DNA from: a virus
DNA length: 23,536 nt
IMG/VR virus record: IMGVR_UViG_3300031521_000352
Coordinates: 1-23,536 of that record
Strand: one strand, 5' to 3'
The notes below the pieces were generated by a model, which saw only the letters and a list, made by a program, of their open reading frames with translations, made no database searches and had not been told where the DNA came from. The position numbers and the translations under genes are program-made. Of this stretch, positions 1-8,386 are shown piece after piece (within the stretch, counting starts at the first letter, position 1; every line of letters begins with the position of its first letter).

Positions 1-997
1 TGATATTAGCGGTTACGGCTACATTAGCTACAACAGTAGTTTCAGTTGCGTTTACTGTGTTGCCTAAGTCTATATCTAAGTAAAAATCATAAGTGCCTGC
101 ATCTAATTCACTTGGACTATACAAGCAACTAGCATTAGTTGATGTGTCAATTGGATAATAGATTATGTTGTACATATTCAATGCTGCATTCGTGCTATCT
201 GTATAATTAACTGTTAAACCTGTACTGAACGGTATATTACATGTTAATACACTCTCACTAGAACTAGTTGTACCACCGCTAGTTGTTGCAATAGTTAGAG
301 CACCTGTGTCATCAATACTCAACATAGTGTTAGCACCTTGCGCTATTGATTTAACTGTTTTGTCACCGAATAGTACAGTTTGTCCACCTGTAGCAGTAGA
401 ATTTAGTGTCAAAGCTCCAGATGCTTTATCAATAGCAAGAGACATGTTATCTCCAGACACTAAAGACTTAACTATATCTGTACCATAAATAACGCTTGTA
501 CCGCCAGATCCACCACCTGTAGCTGTGATAGTGAATGCTGGATTACTAGCAGTACCAGTTGACGCAACCGCTATACCATCTCCAGCTGTGATTGATACAC
601 TAGACACGCCAGATGAACCACTGCCATTTGAGTTACTACCAGCAGCAATATTAATAGCAGTCTCTGTGCCAAGTATGATTATTGATATACTATAATCAGT
701 CTTATTGGTAAATCTCAATTTATTATAAATACCACAAAAGCTTGGTTGTTCTTTTAATGATAAATCAACATCGGCAACACTCACATAATTTGGAATTGCT
801 ACGCTATCTTTGTCACTTGTCGCTTCAATTAATAACGATCCAACTGGACTAGCTACTGCTTTACCTGAGCTATCATAACAACTGATAGCTAATTTATATC
901 CCAACATTGGATAGTTTGCTACTCCGTTTGTGTAACCAGTTGATACTACTGTAATTGCTTTAGCTTGTACTTTTGTTTCTATATTATAATAACTCAT
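1..997 (-). CDS. Tail fibre / receptor-binding protein, C-terminus cut off by the window edge
   Basis: The minus strand is open without a stop from an ATG at 997-995 to position 1, giving 332 codons of a longer protein. The start overlaps the stop of the upstream gene (ATGA). Residues 1-118 form a beta-rich, non-repetitive head. Residues 119-130 are a Gly/Ser linker, and the following stretch (SITAGDGIAVASTG, then NPAFTITATGGG) has the look of a trimeric fibre shaft. Residues about 169-206 and 208-243 are two related repeats sharing the pattern VKS-(L/I)-x3-(G)-x-N-x-(M)-L/A-x-ID-x-(S)-GALT. A different domain begins near 250 and runs off the window. Position at the end of the baseplate/fibre cluster, composition and repeats point to an adhesion fibre that recognises the host surface. 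The receptor cannot be told. Because it has no visible stop it is easily missed by ORF lists. Confidence 0.8.
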   Translation of the reverse strand, partial: MSYYNIETKVQAKAITVVSTGYTNGVANYPMLGYKLAISCYDSSGKAVASPVGSLLIEATSDKDSVAIPNYVSVADVDLSLKEQPSFCGIYNKLRFTNKTDYSISIIILGTETAINIAAGSNSNGSGSSGVSSVSITAGDGIAVASTGTASNPAFTITATGGGSGGTSVIYGTDIVKSLVSGDNMSLAIDKASGALTLNSTATGGQTVLFGDKTVKSIAQGANTMLSIDDTGALTIATTSGGTTSSSESVLTCNIPFSTGLTVNYTDSTNAALNMYNIIYYPIDTSTNASCLYSPSELDAGTYDFYLDIDLGNTVNATETTVVANVAVTANI

Positions 998-1443
998 TTT
1001 ACATCTCCTAAGTTTAAAATTGGTAATTCATCTATAATTAGCTCACCACGTACAATTTGGCGTAGCTCTTTCCGATAAGCTAGTAAATTAACTTGCTGTT
1101 GTTCTGATAATTCTGAAAATGTATCAGTAGCTAATAAATAATCTGTTCCATTTAATTTGCTTTTGGCTTGATTAATTAGTTTCACCAAAGCCACTTGCTC
1201 ATCAAATAGTGCTTTTTCTGCTACCCCATCAGTCCAAGTTCCATCTTTATTCTGAACAGCAAACTTTGATCGTAATGCTGGTTCTTCATTTTCTATAATC
1301 CAATTGTAGTTAGTTGTTGTGTATGCATTAAACATTTCGTTGCTTATCAATAAATAACTATCTAAGTTAATATATTTAGCTACATCAACACCATCATCAA
1401 ATGCGTGCACTTGTAATGTTTTTTCATTTAAAAAATACTGCAT
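994..1443 (-). CDS. Tail fibre assembly chaperone-like protein
   Basis: A soluble 149-residue protein lying between two tail fibre genes. The C-terminal half has the pattern of phage tail assembly chaperones: a Trp-containing spacer (GTWTDG), a helical stretch rich in Gln and Lys, then a segment ending LLAYRKELRQIV, close to the 'YR-x-x-LR' signature of Tfa/XkdW-like proteins. Such proteins help fibres fold and trimerise and are usually next to the fibre they serve. Here both 271-aa and 332+-aa fibre genes are candidates. The stop overlaps the ATG of the downstream fibre gene by 4 nt, suggesting coupled translation. The family assignment rests on the C-terminal motif and the context only. Confidence 0.6.
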   Translation of the reverse strand: MQYFLNEKTLQVHAFDDGVDVAKYINLDSYLLISNEMFNAYTTTNYNWIIENEEPALRSKFAVQNKDGTWTDGVAEKALFDEQVALVKLINQAKSKLNGTDYLLATDTFSELSEQQQVNLLAYRKELRQIVRGELIIDELPILNLGDVK

Positions 1444-1454
1444 AATCTTCCTTT

Positions 1455-2270
1455 CTAAGATAATGTATATATTTCATGATTAGATACCTGTGTTGGATCT
1501 ACAGGTATAAATTCATATGTTTGAGTCGGCGGTACAATGACGCATGTAGCTACAAGAGAATTGCCAAAATTATTTATTAAAGAAGTACCATTTACTTTAA
1601 CATAAGCAACATTAGACATGCCTATATAAAATAATAAACAAATAGGATATAATGAAGTGTTTGTATAGATAACGTTGGTTGTTTTGTATAGTAGGCTCCA
1701 ATTTTGGTTAACACCAAGCCCCCCAGCATATAATGCTCTAGTGACAGGCAAATTAGGTGTTACATCTACTATGAAATCAATGCTTGAACCATTCCAGTTT
1801 GCTCCGATGCTCGAGCCAGAAGAATATCCGATCAATTTATTAGCAGCTTCTGCTGTTGTAGATGCTGTAGATTGTGTTGCATAATCTGCATTACCTGCAT
1901 TTATCTTGATCCAACTTGTACCAATAAAACTATTATCTAATACAAAGTTATCTGTGTTATTCTCTTTGTTTGATATTACAAAACAGTTATTTGCCTCACT
2001 CCACAATACAACACCCTTGTCATAGATACCAATTGCAGTATCAAAAGTGTATTGTCCACCTAAATTCTGAAATGCCGTGTGTTGCGAGTACTCATTGATC
2101 ACACCATTAAACTGGGTTCTTGGTATTAGCTTGCCATTTTGAGTTACACTTTTAGAGTATATCGGTGTAAATCCATACTCTAGCGACACAGTATCTTGAT
2201 CAGCTGTGTTTGGCACATCTTCTTTGTCTCCATTTTCTGCAAATGGTGGCATATATTTGGGTTGTTGCAT
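1455..2270 (-). CDS. Tail fibre or baseplate-associated fibre protein
   Basis: 271 residues. The N-terminal part (about 1-60, starting MQQPKYMPPFAENGDKEDVP) has the style of phage fibre N-termini that dock on the baseplate: an 'F(A)ENGDK' start, then 'Y(S)...G..IPRTQFNG' and alternating polar beta segments. Residues 85-125 resemble the Trp-containing beta segments common in fibre shafts (VVLWSEANNCFVIS). A Ser/Thr/Ala-rich linker (about 132-143) separates a C-terminal beta-rich region. AAGGAG about 10 nt upstream of the ATG supports the start. It follows the DUF2612 gene and precedes the fibre chaperone, the place of the first fibre gene in this phage type. I cannot name a family, and a short collar-like protein is an alternative. 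Confidence 0.6.
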   Translation of the reverse strand: MQQPKYMPPFAENGDKEDVPNTADQDTVSLEYGFTPIYSKSVTQNGKLIPRTQFNGVINEYSQHTAFQNLGGQYTFDTAIGIYDKGVVLWSEANNCFVISNKENNTDNFVLDNSFIGTSWIKINAGNADYATQSTASTTAEAANKLIGYSSGSSIGANWNGSSIDFIVDVTPNLPVTRALYAGGLGVNQNWSLLYKTTNVIYTNTSLYPICLLFYIGMSNVAYVKVNGTSLINNFGNSLVATCVIVPPTQTYEFIPVDPTQVSNHEIYTLS

Positions 2271-2293
2271 AGTTTTTTATCTCCTTTTTTAAA

Positions 2294-2845
2294 CTATATT
2301 TTTTGAATATTGAGAACACATCCTAGTGGTCTAGGTAATATATTCTCTGACTTAATAATTTGGTATTCCCACGCCTCTAGCTCTACATCGACAAATACAG
2401 TAAGTTCCATTGTTGCTGTTTTGTTACAGTAAATAATTCCATTTGTAAAATATGCTTGTAATATCCTATTGATGTTACCAAGGCTGCAGCTACTGATTGA
2501 AGATATGTACACAATCAACAATAGCTTACGATATTGATCGTCAGTTAAGCTAATGATTGACAATTCAGTATCATATACAAAAGTACCATTATCTAAAGTT
2601 TCTGGCGGCTCTCCAATGTAGGTGGGTGAGCTATTAGTATCAAAGCCAAATACATCAACAAGCAATTCTTCGTAGTATATGTCTCTAGACTGGTTAAGCA
2701 ATAGACCATAATTATCTAATCCAATGCCCTTGGCTGTTTCTATATTAATATAGTCTTGATATATTGCGCTCATATCAATTGAACAAGCTAACTCTAAGCC
2801 ATTGATTAACGCATTAAGTCGTGTAGCTTTTTCGTATTGCATCAT
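2294..2845 (-). CDS. DUF2612 baseplate protein
   Basis: 183 residues, starting MMQYEKATRLNALINGLELA and carrying a segment 'IYQDYINIETAKGIGLDNYGLLLNQSRD' split between a helix and the diagnostic 'A.G.GLDN.G..L...R' turn. This matches the DUF2612 family of proteobacterial phages. The same 'GLD..G' turn recurs in P2 gpI-like tail proteins. The gene lies directly after baseplate J and before the fibres, which is where gpI-type proteins that join fibre to baseplate wedge are found. The role is therefore inferred as a wedge/fibre connector. The start is 12 nt from the stop of the J gene, and M1 and M2 cannot be told apart. Confidence 0.7.
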   Translation of the reverse strand: MMQYEKATRLNALINGLELACSIDMSAIYQDYINIETAKGIGLDNYGLLLNQSRDIYYEELLVDVFGFDTNSSPTYIGEPPETLDNGTFVYDTELSIISLTDDQYRKLLLIVYISSISSCSLGNINRILQAYFTNGIIYCNKTATMELTVFVDVELEAWEYQIIKSENILPRPLGCVLNIQKI

Positions 2846-2856
2846 AATGTTGGCAC

Positions 2857-4038
2857 CTATATAAATACTACAGTTACACAGTCAGCATCTGTTACGGCAT
2901 AAGTGCTAACTGGATATTGAAAGCTATCAGCATTGACAGTAGCATCACTATCGCCCATTTTTAACAGCGTAACTATGTAGCCGTTTTGTACTAAGACTGT
3001 GATAAATCTAGTTGCATATACTTGTTGATATATCTGCGGTCTTGGATTGTCTAGTTCTCCGTTAAAATCATTTACTATCAGTTGTTTTATCTGATTAATA
3101 GCATCACTTGGATATGTTGTAGATGACTTTACACTAACTCTAAAATACACTTTTTTAGCATCAGGTACTAAGACGTTATAAGTAGCTTGAGCATTATTAG
3201 AGTTAGGTATTGTGTAGCTAATCTCTGTATTGCCAGCTGTCGCACAACATGAGCTTGCTTTTTCGTACATGATATTTGCCCATTGAGTTTTATCAGATGT
3301 TGGATCAAATACTGCAAGAGTGCCATACGGTGGAATAGTTTGATCCGAATAAATAAAATCAAATGCACTATTGTTTGGTACAACTAAACCAAGCCCAAGC
3401 GGCGATATAGCTAATATATTAGCTAGTAAAGCCTTGTATGTACCACTAGCATTAATGCCGTTTGCTAGTGCTATTCTGTCTCTATAATTAGCGTCAGTTT
3501 CTGCATCGCTACCTGTTGAGCCATCGATTAAGTTGTCAATATCACCCAAGCCAACCAATGGATTAATTATCTGATTAACTTGGCCTTTACGAGTATTGAC
3601 TACGCCATATTCTAATGCTTGAAATGATATTGTTACAGGATCTTTAACAATTTGTTTGCTCTCTAATGCTTGAAACAAGTCACCATCTTCATTAGCTATC
3701 ACGTATCCAGTTGGAATGGTAACTCCATTAGTACCAACACAAGTCACATCAACAGTAGCTTTAGTTGGGGCTTCTCTAGTAGCTAAATTAAACGATCCAA
3801 GGTTATCTAGCTGTGCGCCAACTGCTTTGTTGAGATTAAGCGAGTCTTTGAAATACAGTATCTGTGCATCTCGTTCAATTAACATACTTGATAATTGTTG
3901 TATTAGATAACCATTAGGACTCTCTGGATTGGTATTCACATCTTCACCTAATGCGTCAATAAATATCTGATTAAGCTCATCTATATACTGCTGTGCATCA
4001 GTTGAGTAGTATGTTCCATTACTCTGTAGTTGTAACAT
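2857..4038 (-). CDS. Baseplate J-like wedge protein
   Basis: 393 residues with the order of features of the Baseplate_J family. The N-terminal 'IDELNQIFIDALGEDVNTNPESPNGYLIQQLS' region includes the conserved 'G.D.....P.G.l' element. It is followed by 'GAQLDNLG' and the beta-rich 'R..p..A...V...G..G..IP.G......DG..F' core, then 'GSDAETDANYRDRI', the well conserved 'G.d.Es...yR.Ri' motif (near 178-191). This protein forms the wedge dimers of the baseplate of contractile tails. The stretch overlaps the upstream gp25-like gene by 20 nt, the largest overlap in the cluster, so a slightly later start is possible, but the first ATG gives the N-terminus expected for the family. Confidence 0.9.
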   Translation of the reverse strand: MLQLQSNGTYYSTDAQQYIDELNQIFIDALGEDVNTNPESPNGYLIQQLSSMLIERDAQILYFKDSLNLNKAVGAQLDNLGSFNLATREAPTKATVDVTCVGTNGVTIPTGYVIANEDGDLFQALESKQIVKDPVTISFQALEYGVVNTRKGQVNQIINPLVGLGDIDNLIDGSTGSDAETDANYRDRIALANGINASGTYKALLANILAISPLGLGLVVPNNSAFDFIYSDQTIPPYGTLAVFDPTSDKTQWANIMYEKASSCCATAGNTEISYTIPNSNNAQATYNVLVPDAKKVYFRVSVKSSTTYPSDAINQIKQLIVNDFNGELDNPRPQIYQQVYATRFITVLVQNGYIVTLLKMGDSDATVNADSFQYPVSTYAVTDADCVTVVFI

Positions 4039-4381
4039 TGATCGTTTCTCCTGTTTTTAACTGTGACTGTGTTGTGATAACAATACTTCTATCTTGTAAC
4101 CCTCTTGTGAAAGTAACGCTAACAACTTCCACTGTCGGATAAGCTGAGGTTATTTGCTCTTCAATTTGCTTGATTATTAACTGCTTCGGTATTGAAGTAT
4201 TACCAAGAATACTCATGTAATTAATCCCTCTGTCTGTATTGAATACTGCCTCACCTTGCCATACCTTAAGTAAATTACCGATTGACTGATTATGTGTTGG
4301 TGCATTATCTTCAATAGTTGTGATATTTCCTGTGCCATTTAGAAAAATATCATTATTTTCATCTAGTTGCCAAACTATCAT
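4019..4381 (-). CDS. gp25/gpW-like baseplate wedge protein
   Basis: 120 residues, about the size of T4 gp25 and P2 gpW. The segment 'NQSIGNLLKVWQGEAVFNTDRGINY' (seen in pieces around residues 30-54) has the gp25-like layout: a helix, then 'GE...n...Gi.Y', where the conserved acidic residue of the EPR-type core sits. The C-terminal half alternates beta strands and helix (IIKQIEEQI, VSVTFTRG). It stands between the spike gene and baseplate J, exactly where gp25/W lies in P2- and Mu-like maps. In the virion it would join wedge to sheath and start sheath polymerisation. The start overlaps the spike gene's stop by 4 nt. Confidence 0.8.
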   Translation of the reverse strand: MIVWQLDENNDIFLNGTGNITTIEDNAPTHNQSIGNLLKVWQGEAVFNTDRGINYMSILGNTSIPKQLIIKQIEEQITSAYPTVEVVSVTFTRGLQDRSIVITTQSQLKTGETINVTTTE

Positions 4382-5118
4382 ATAACACCACCTGTTGTTC
4401 CGTTTGGCTGTACAGTTCCACCACTATGTATGTGTGCTCTGTACGTCACACTATCTAAAGCTAATCCATCAGCCGTAACTAATCCAGCGCTACTAATCAC
4501 CGTGCCACCACCTGAAATTATTGGCGCGGTTACAGACACTGCAGAGCTTATAGCCCCAGTAACTGATAAATTACCTATAATTGAAGTGTTGCCAGTGATG
4601 CTAGTTGCTCCAACTAAATCAATTTTTGAAGCTGTAGCAGTCAAATTATTACACTTAGCTACTACATTTTTACCTGTATTAATCTCTATGCCGCCATCAG
4701 TTATTTTTATATAAGTTGTTGGTTGTTCTAATGCATAATGCCCAAGCACAACTGCATCACGTAAGTCATATGTACGTGCATCTTCTGGCTTACTTTGCTT
4801 GAGTGTGTTTTTAGTTACATCAATATTCCTACTACAAAATCCAACTATAACTACATCACCTACCTTGTATTCAATGATAATACCAGCATCACCACCTCGT
4901 GTTGTACTGACTGCTGCATCATAGATAATTGGTGCATCTAGTGCATTATCTTCTGTATCTACACTTAAAATTAACGGCTCTATATCCAGTGTTCTATCGT
5001 TAACTGCTACAACTCTACACAGCGTCATTGTGTTAATCTTAAGCATCTTTTTAGTTATCGAAAAATCCATAACATTCTCAAGATTGCTCGCTGTAGCTTG
5101 ATTGTATGATGTCTTCAT
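4378..5118 (-). CDS. Baseplate central spike (gpV / gp138-like)
   Basis: 246 residues in three parts. Residues about 30-95 form an OB-fold-like region ('CRVVAVN..TLDIEPL', '..YKVGDVVIVGF'), as in the N-terminal domain of Gp138/gpV spikes. Residues 140-215 are short repeating beta segments (ITGNTSIIGNLSVTGAI) expected for a trimeric beta-helix. The end holds an HxH motif at 229-231 in 'RAHIHSGGTVQPNGTTGG', which in P2 gpV and phi92 gp138 binds an iron ion at the needle tip. The protein would be the trimeric puncturing tip on the hub. Neighbours are the hub and the gp25-like wedge, each with a 4-nt overlap. The metal binding is inferred from the motif. Confidence 0.88.
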   Translation of the reverse strand: MKTSYNQATASNLENVMDFSITKKMLKINTMTLCRVVAVNDRTLDIEPLILSVDTEDNALDAPIIYDAAVSTTRGGDAGIIIEYKVGDVVIVGFCSRNIDVTKNTLKQSKPEDARTYDLRDAVVLGHYALEQPTTYIKITDGGIEINTGKNVVAKCNNLTATASKIDLVGATSITGNTSIIGNLSVTGAISSAVSVTAPIISGGGTVISSAGLVTADGLALDSVTYRAHIHSGGTVQPNGTTGGVI

Positions 5119-5993
5119 TCTAATGTTGCTCCACTTTTATTAGTCGTTAAACCTTTACTTGCTTTAATTAATATCTCAAACTTATCACCGTGATTTTTTA
5201 GATCATATTGCAATTCGTAGATATTCCATACTCCACTACATTTCGGTGCTATTGACTCAAGCTTGATGTCGTAGCGATACTTAATTTCAGGATTGAAATA
5301 AGCTCTAAAAACTACACCCTGATTGTCTATTTTTGGGTAACCAAGCAGTCCACTATCTTTGTTAAGCAGCACAACTTTTTTACCAAATGCGGTACTATTT
5401 TTTGATATTGTTAGTACATCACCATCAATTTTAGATATCACGCCAATTTGATTGGCTAACGCACTTATCTGTTCAGTAATACCACCAATAAATATTGGAT
5501 TGCTCACTAATACATCTACATCTTGATTTACAAAAGTTAAATTAGCTTGTTGTGCTAAGTTGCTAAATATGTCTTGTGCTTTAATTTTACCTTTAACATT
5601 AGTATTTGGCGCGTTAGTTGCGCCAGCATAAAACCCTGTTTGTGCTTGTACTTTGAATGGGCGATTGACATCAGATAAATCAGCACTAGCTGTTACAATA
5701 TCACCCACAAATAGTAGCGATAACACATCATCATAACCAGCATATAGCTCGACTCTATTGCGATTAACATCGTTAGTTAAGTAATTAAGTGTAGTCAACT
5801 GAGTAATATCATCAAGCAACATGCCATATATAGTTATATCTGCGCTATCTTTAGATACTCCGCCAGTTTTAGTTACCTTAGCCTCCATTGATAATTGATT
5901 GATTATTTTTGTATTATATTTACCCTGGAACTTATTGCCGTATTGCAATACAAATCTAACCTCCATGTTGCGTATTCTAAGTTTGCTAGCCAT
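5115..5993 (-). CDS. Baseplate hub protein (gpD/gp27-like)
   Basis: About 292 residues when started at the ATG at 5993. A 22-codon longer reading frame (to 6059) would lie deep inside the upstream plug gene and has no support, whereas the 5993 start overlaps that gene's TAG by 8 nt, as is usual here. The protein contains the two beta-rich tube-like domains expected of gpD/gp27 hubs: an N-terminal 'DSADITIYGM' turn, 'NRVELYAGY....LLFVGDIVTASADL', then 'FKVQAQTGF', and a middle 'SNLAQQANLTF' region typical of late-control-D-like hubs. It sits between the plug and the spike, so it would bind the spike on one side and the tail tube on the other. Confidence 0.8.
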   Translation of the reverse strand: MASKLRIRNMEVRFVLQYGNKFQGKYNTKIINQLSMEAKVTKTGGVSKDSADITIYGMLLDDITQLTTLNYLTNDVNRNRVELYAGYDDVLSLLFVGDIVTASADLSDVNRPFKVQAQTGFYAGATNAPNTNVKGKIKAQDIFSNLAQQANLTFVNQDVDVLVSNPIFIGGITEQISALANQIGVISKIDGDVLTISKNSTAFGKKVVLLNKDSGLLGYPKIDNQGVVFRAYFNPEIKYRYDIKLESIAPKCSGVWNIYELQYDLKNHGDKFEILIKASKGLTTNKSGATLE

Positions 5994-6288
5994 AGTAGTA
6001 CCAAAGTTCCCAATCTGTATTAAAATATTCATAGCTAAATGGATTACCAGAATCCCCAACCTGCACGAACACTAAATTGCCACCCAATTTCCACGGCATA
6101 TAGTCTACAATCGGTAGATTAGGTAAACATCTAACGCACGTCTGCACGTCAGTCTCATCTACTGCTACATCCATATAGACTTGCTCACCTCTAGTGATAA
6201 TGCGAACATCAATCACTAGACTATTAGCGTAGAAGGATAGCTGTTGATTTGGCTCTTGCTGTAGGGGTACTTGTATCCATGTCATCAT
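5986..6288 (-). CDS. Baseplate plug protein (Pam3 gp18 / DUF6983-like)
   Basis: 100 residues. The pattern is that of the phage baseplate plug family: an opening 'VPLQQEPNQ' (usually 'IPL...PNQ.F'), a strand carrying 'DVRIITRGEQVYMDVAVD', a Cys/Arg-containing 'CVRCLPN', a stretch ending 'LGGNLVFV' (usually 'GNF.F') and a C-terminal 'YEYFNTDWELWYY' matching the usual '..fG.t..L.Y'. In the cyanophage Pam3 baseplate this protein plugs the hub channel. The gene lies between the Dit-like hub connector and the hub, with a 4-nt overlap upstream and 8-nt overlap downstream. The family match is by pattern recall. Confidence 0.75.
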   Translation of the reverse strand: MMTWIQVPLQQEPNQQLSFYANSLVIDVRIITRGEQVYMDVAVDETDVQTCVRCLPNLPIVDYMPWKLGGNLVFVQVGDSGNPFSYEYFNTDWELWYYYG

Positions 6289-6809
6289 TTTTTAAGTCCA
6301 ATTATTTTTGCTACTATACCATCTGATGGTGGTTCAGCCGTAGCTGTTGGCTGTGTATTACCTGCTTGTTTGGTTGCTTTATTTTGAACCTTAGCTGGTT
6401 TGCTATTCTTAATATTAGCGTATTGGGTTGCAACTAACCTTGCCTGTTGAAAAGTCATAACCGCATCAAAAGCCGTATTTTTTGGATCGTTACCAAAATC
6501 AAGATCAACCAAATTCATATTAATATAAGCCACATTAGCTAGCACTATATCCACATTAGTTTCTGATTGATTGAGATTATTGAGTACAGTAATAGCTTTA
6601 TTAATTCGTTCGTTATAACCAACAACTCCAGATATTGCTGCTGTTATAGTTATCGTAGCCGGATTACGTTGTTTGTTATCATTAGCCCAACCCCCTTGTT
6701 CTACGTACTCAGTAGATATTTTGTTACTGCGCTTGTATGATGTTTCAATCATGCTATCAAACTCTAATATAGCTTTGTCATTGCAATAAATTACGTTATT
6801 TGTTTCCAT
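6285..6809 (-). CDS. Dit-like baseplate hub/connector protein
   Basis: 174 residues directly after the tape measure. The first ~125 residues fit a Dit-like N-terminal domain: an early beta strand, 'SNKISTEYVEQGGWANDNKQRNPATITIT' (viewed as two elements, the second being 'P..ITI.a.l'), a helix 'ERINKAITVLNNLNQ', and a final 'AFDAVMTFQQARLV' strand, which is the usual 'f...f.eir.v' end of such domains. Residues 130-174 are a low-complexity Lys/Thr/Pro/Ala tail. Dit-like proteins form the ring joining tail tube and hub. The stop overlaps the plug start by 4 nt, and its ATG overlaps the tape-measure stop by 1 nt (TAATG). Confidence 0.7.
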   Translation of the reverse strand: METNNVIYCNDKAILEFDSMIETSYKRSNKISTEYVEQGGWANDNKQRNPATITITAAISGVVGYNERINKAITVLNNLNQSETNVDIVLANVAYINMNLVDLDFGNDPKNTAFDAVMTFQQARLVATQYANIKNSKPAKVQNKATKQAGNTQPTATAEPPSDGIVAKIIGLKK

Positions 6810-8386
6810 TAGTGCGACATTCCAGAATTAAAGCCCCATGTAGCATTACGTAGTTGCTCATCTAAGCTAGATCCTATGCTATTGGATATATCTTGAGCAT
6901 TGCCATTGGGTACTGTTATGTTAATAGCAGAAATAGTCGGAGCTATCTTATTGTTTACTACTTTATTAGTATTATTGCTAGTGTTCTTGTTGTTTTGCAT
7001 AGAACTATCAATCACACTAGAGCGAGCTGGGTCATTAGCTTGAGACAACATATTGCTTTTAGCTCCTGCGTCATCTTTACTACCTCCACCAAAAAAACCT
7101 TTTACTTTATCTATAGTCTTGAAGATTGGGGCTAATATACTATTGAATGTATCTTTTATTGAGTCAAACACCCCAACAATAAAATCTTTAATATAAGAAA
7201 ATCTTCCAACTGTCTTATCAATAAAGGCACTAACAATGTCGCCCATTTTGTCAAAATTACCAGTAAACAATGCCACAACTAAATCAAAAATAACTTTAAC
7301 GCTATCCCACATAGAACCAAAGCAATCAATAATAAAATCAATACCTGCTCCAATTATTGTGAACTTAGCCTTGAAATTATCAAAAAATTGTGTTACTTTG
7401 TTTTTTAACTCATCAAACCATTTAAGAAAAGAGCCAATAACGCTTGCACCACCACGCTTCCATGCCATAAAGTCATCAACAAGCAAACCAATAGCTACAC
7501 TTAACGCTATAACACCAAGTATGATCCAAGTAATTGGATTCGCTAGCATCGTAACTGCTAATCTCGCAAAAGCAGGTATCAATCTAGCTGTAATCACTGT
7601 CGCAATACCAGCGAACACACTAATAGCAAATTCTTTATGTTCTTTCAGAAAGTTAATTATCTTGCTAATTTTATCCATTATCTTAGCTAGCGACGGCATA
7701 AGTGCAGCTGCTATGCTATTCTTAACCCCCGTGAATGAATAACTTAAATTATCTGAGGAACTTCTAAATTCTTGTTGTATCTTTATTTGCTTCTCGGTAA
7801 TAACCCCATAAGCTTTCATCTGATTAGTTAATTGCCCAACTCCAGCTTTACCTTTTGACAGTAACTGCATAGTAGCATCATCTAAGCCAAGCTTTTGTTG
7901 AATTTGAGCTTGCTTGTTTGAACTTGAGTTCTCTAACACACCTGACAACTCAGTGAACAATCGTGTGGTAGTCTTGATTTGTCCATTGCTATCTTTGAGT
8001 TTAATCCCCAGGTTATTAAATGTCTGAGTCATTTCGTTGGGTGTTTTAGTTGCAAAAGCCTCACGAATCGACTTACTCATGTCAACAAATTTAGACTCAA
8101 TAGCTTCAGCATTACCGCCTAGCTTACTTACAGCCATACCCCACGCCTGCACGTCCTCAGCGTTCTCTTTAGTTGCAGTAGCTACGCCATGTAAGTGTTG
8201 TGCCATCTCATCTAAGCTATTGATTGAACTCTTAAGAAATTGATAAGCACCTACAGCAGATAGGGTCTTGACTGCAAAAGAGGCTAAGCTCTTAACTGTC
8301 TTCTTAACGTCATTAGCGCCCTTAGTGGCACCCTTGCCGTCTATGAATATGCTAAGCACCATCTCTCCGACATTCATACTAGACAT
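6809..8386 (-). CDS. Tape measure protein
   Basis: 525 residues, the longest gene of the tail cluster. It has a coiled, Ser/Ala/Lys-rich N-terminal half (about 20-250), a hydrophobic block at about 252-304 (EFAISVFAGIATVITARL, then WIILGVIALSVAIGLL) that would make two or three membrane-spanning segments, and an Asn/Ser-rich C-terminal tail. This is the normal make-up of a tape measure that lines the tube and is released into the cell envelope. By the common rule of about 0.15 nm per residue the tail would be roughly 80 nm, a moderately short contractile tail. The start overlaps the stop of the frameshifted tail chaperone by 1 nt, confirming order chaperone then tape measure. Confidence 0.92.
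   Translation of the reverse strand: MSSMNVGEMVLSIFIDGKGATKGANDVKKTVKSLASFAVKTLSAVGAYQFLKSSINSLDEMAQHLHGVATATKENAEDVQAWGMAVSKLGGNAEAIESKFVDMSKSIREAFATKTPNEMTQTFNNLGIKLKDSNGQIKTTTRLFTELSGVLENSSSNKQAQIQQKLGLDDATMQLLSKGKAGVGQLTNQMKAYGVITEKQIKIQQEFRSSSDNLSYSFTGVKNSIAAALMPSLAKIMDKISKIINFLKEHKEFAISVFAGIATVITARLIPAFARLAVTMLANPITWIILGVIALSVAIGLLVDDFMAWKRGGASVIGSFLKWFDELKNKVTQFFDNFKAKFTIIGAGIDFIIDCFGSMWDSVKVIFDLVVALFTGNFDKMGDIVSAFIDKTVGRFSYIKDFIVGVFDSIKDTFNSILAPIFKTIDKVKGFFGGGSKDDAGAKSNMLSQANDPARSSVIDSSMQNNKNTSNNTNKVVNNKIAPTISAINITVPNGNAQDISNSIGSSLDEQLRNATWGFNSGMSH

Noticed and set aside
7236-7742. A 168-codon open frame on the plus strand inside the tape measure gene
   Set aside because: Antisense shadow of the helical tape measure; no ribosome site and no domain pattern.
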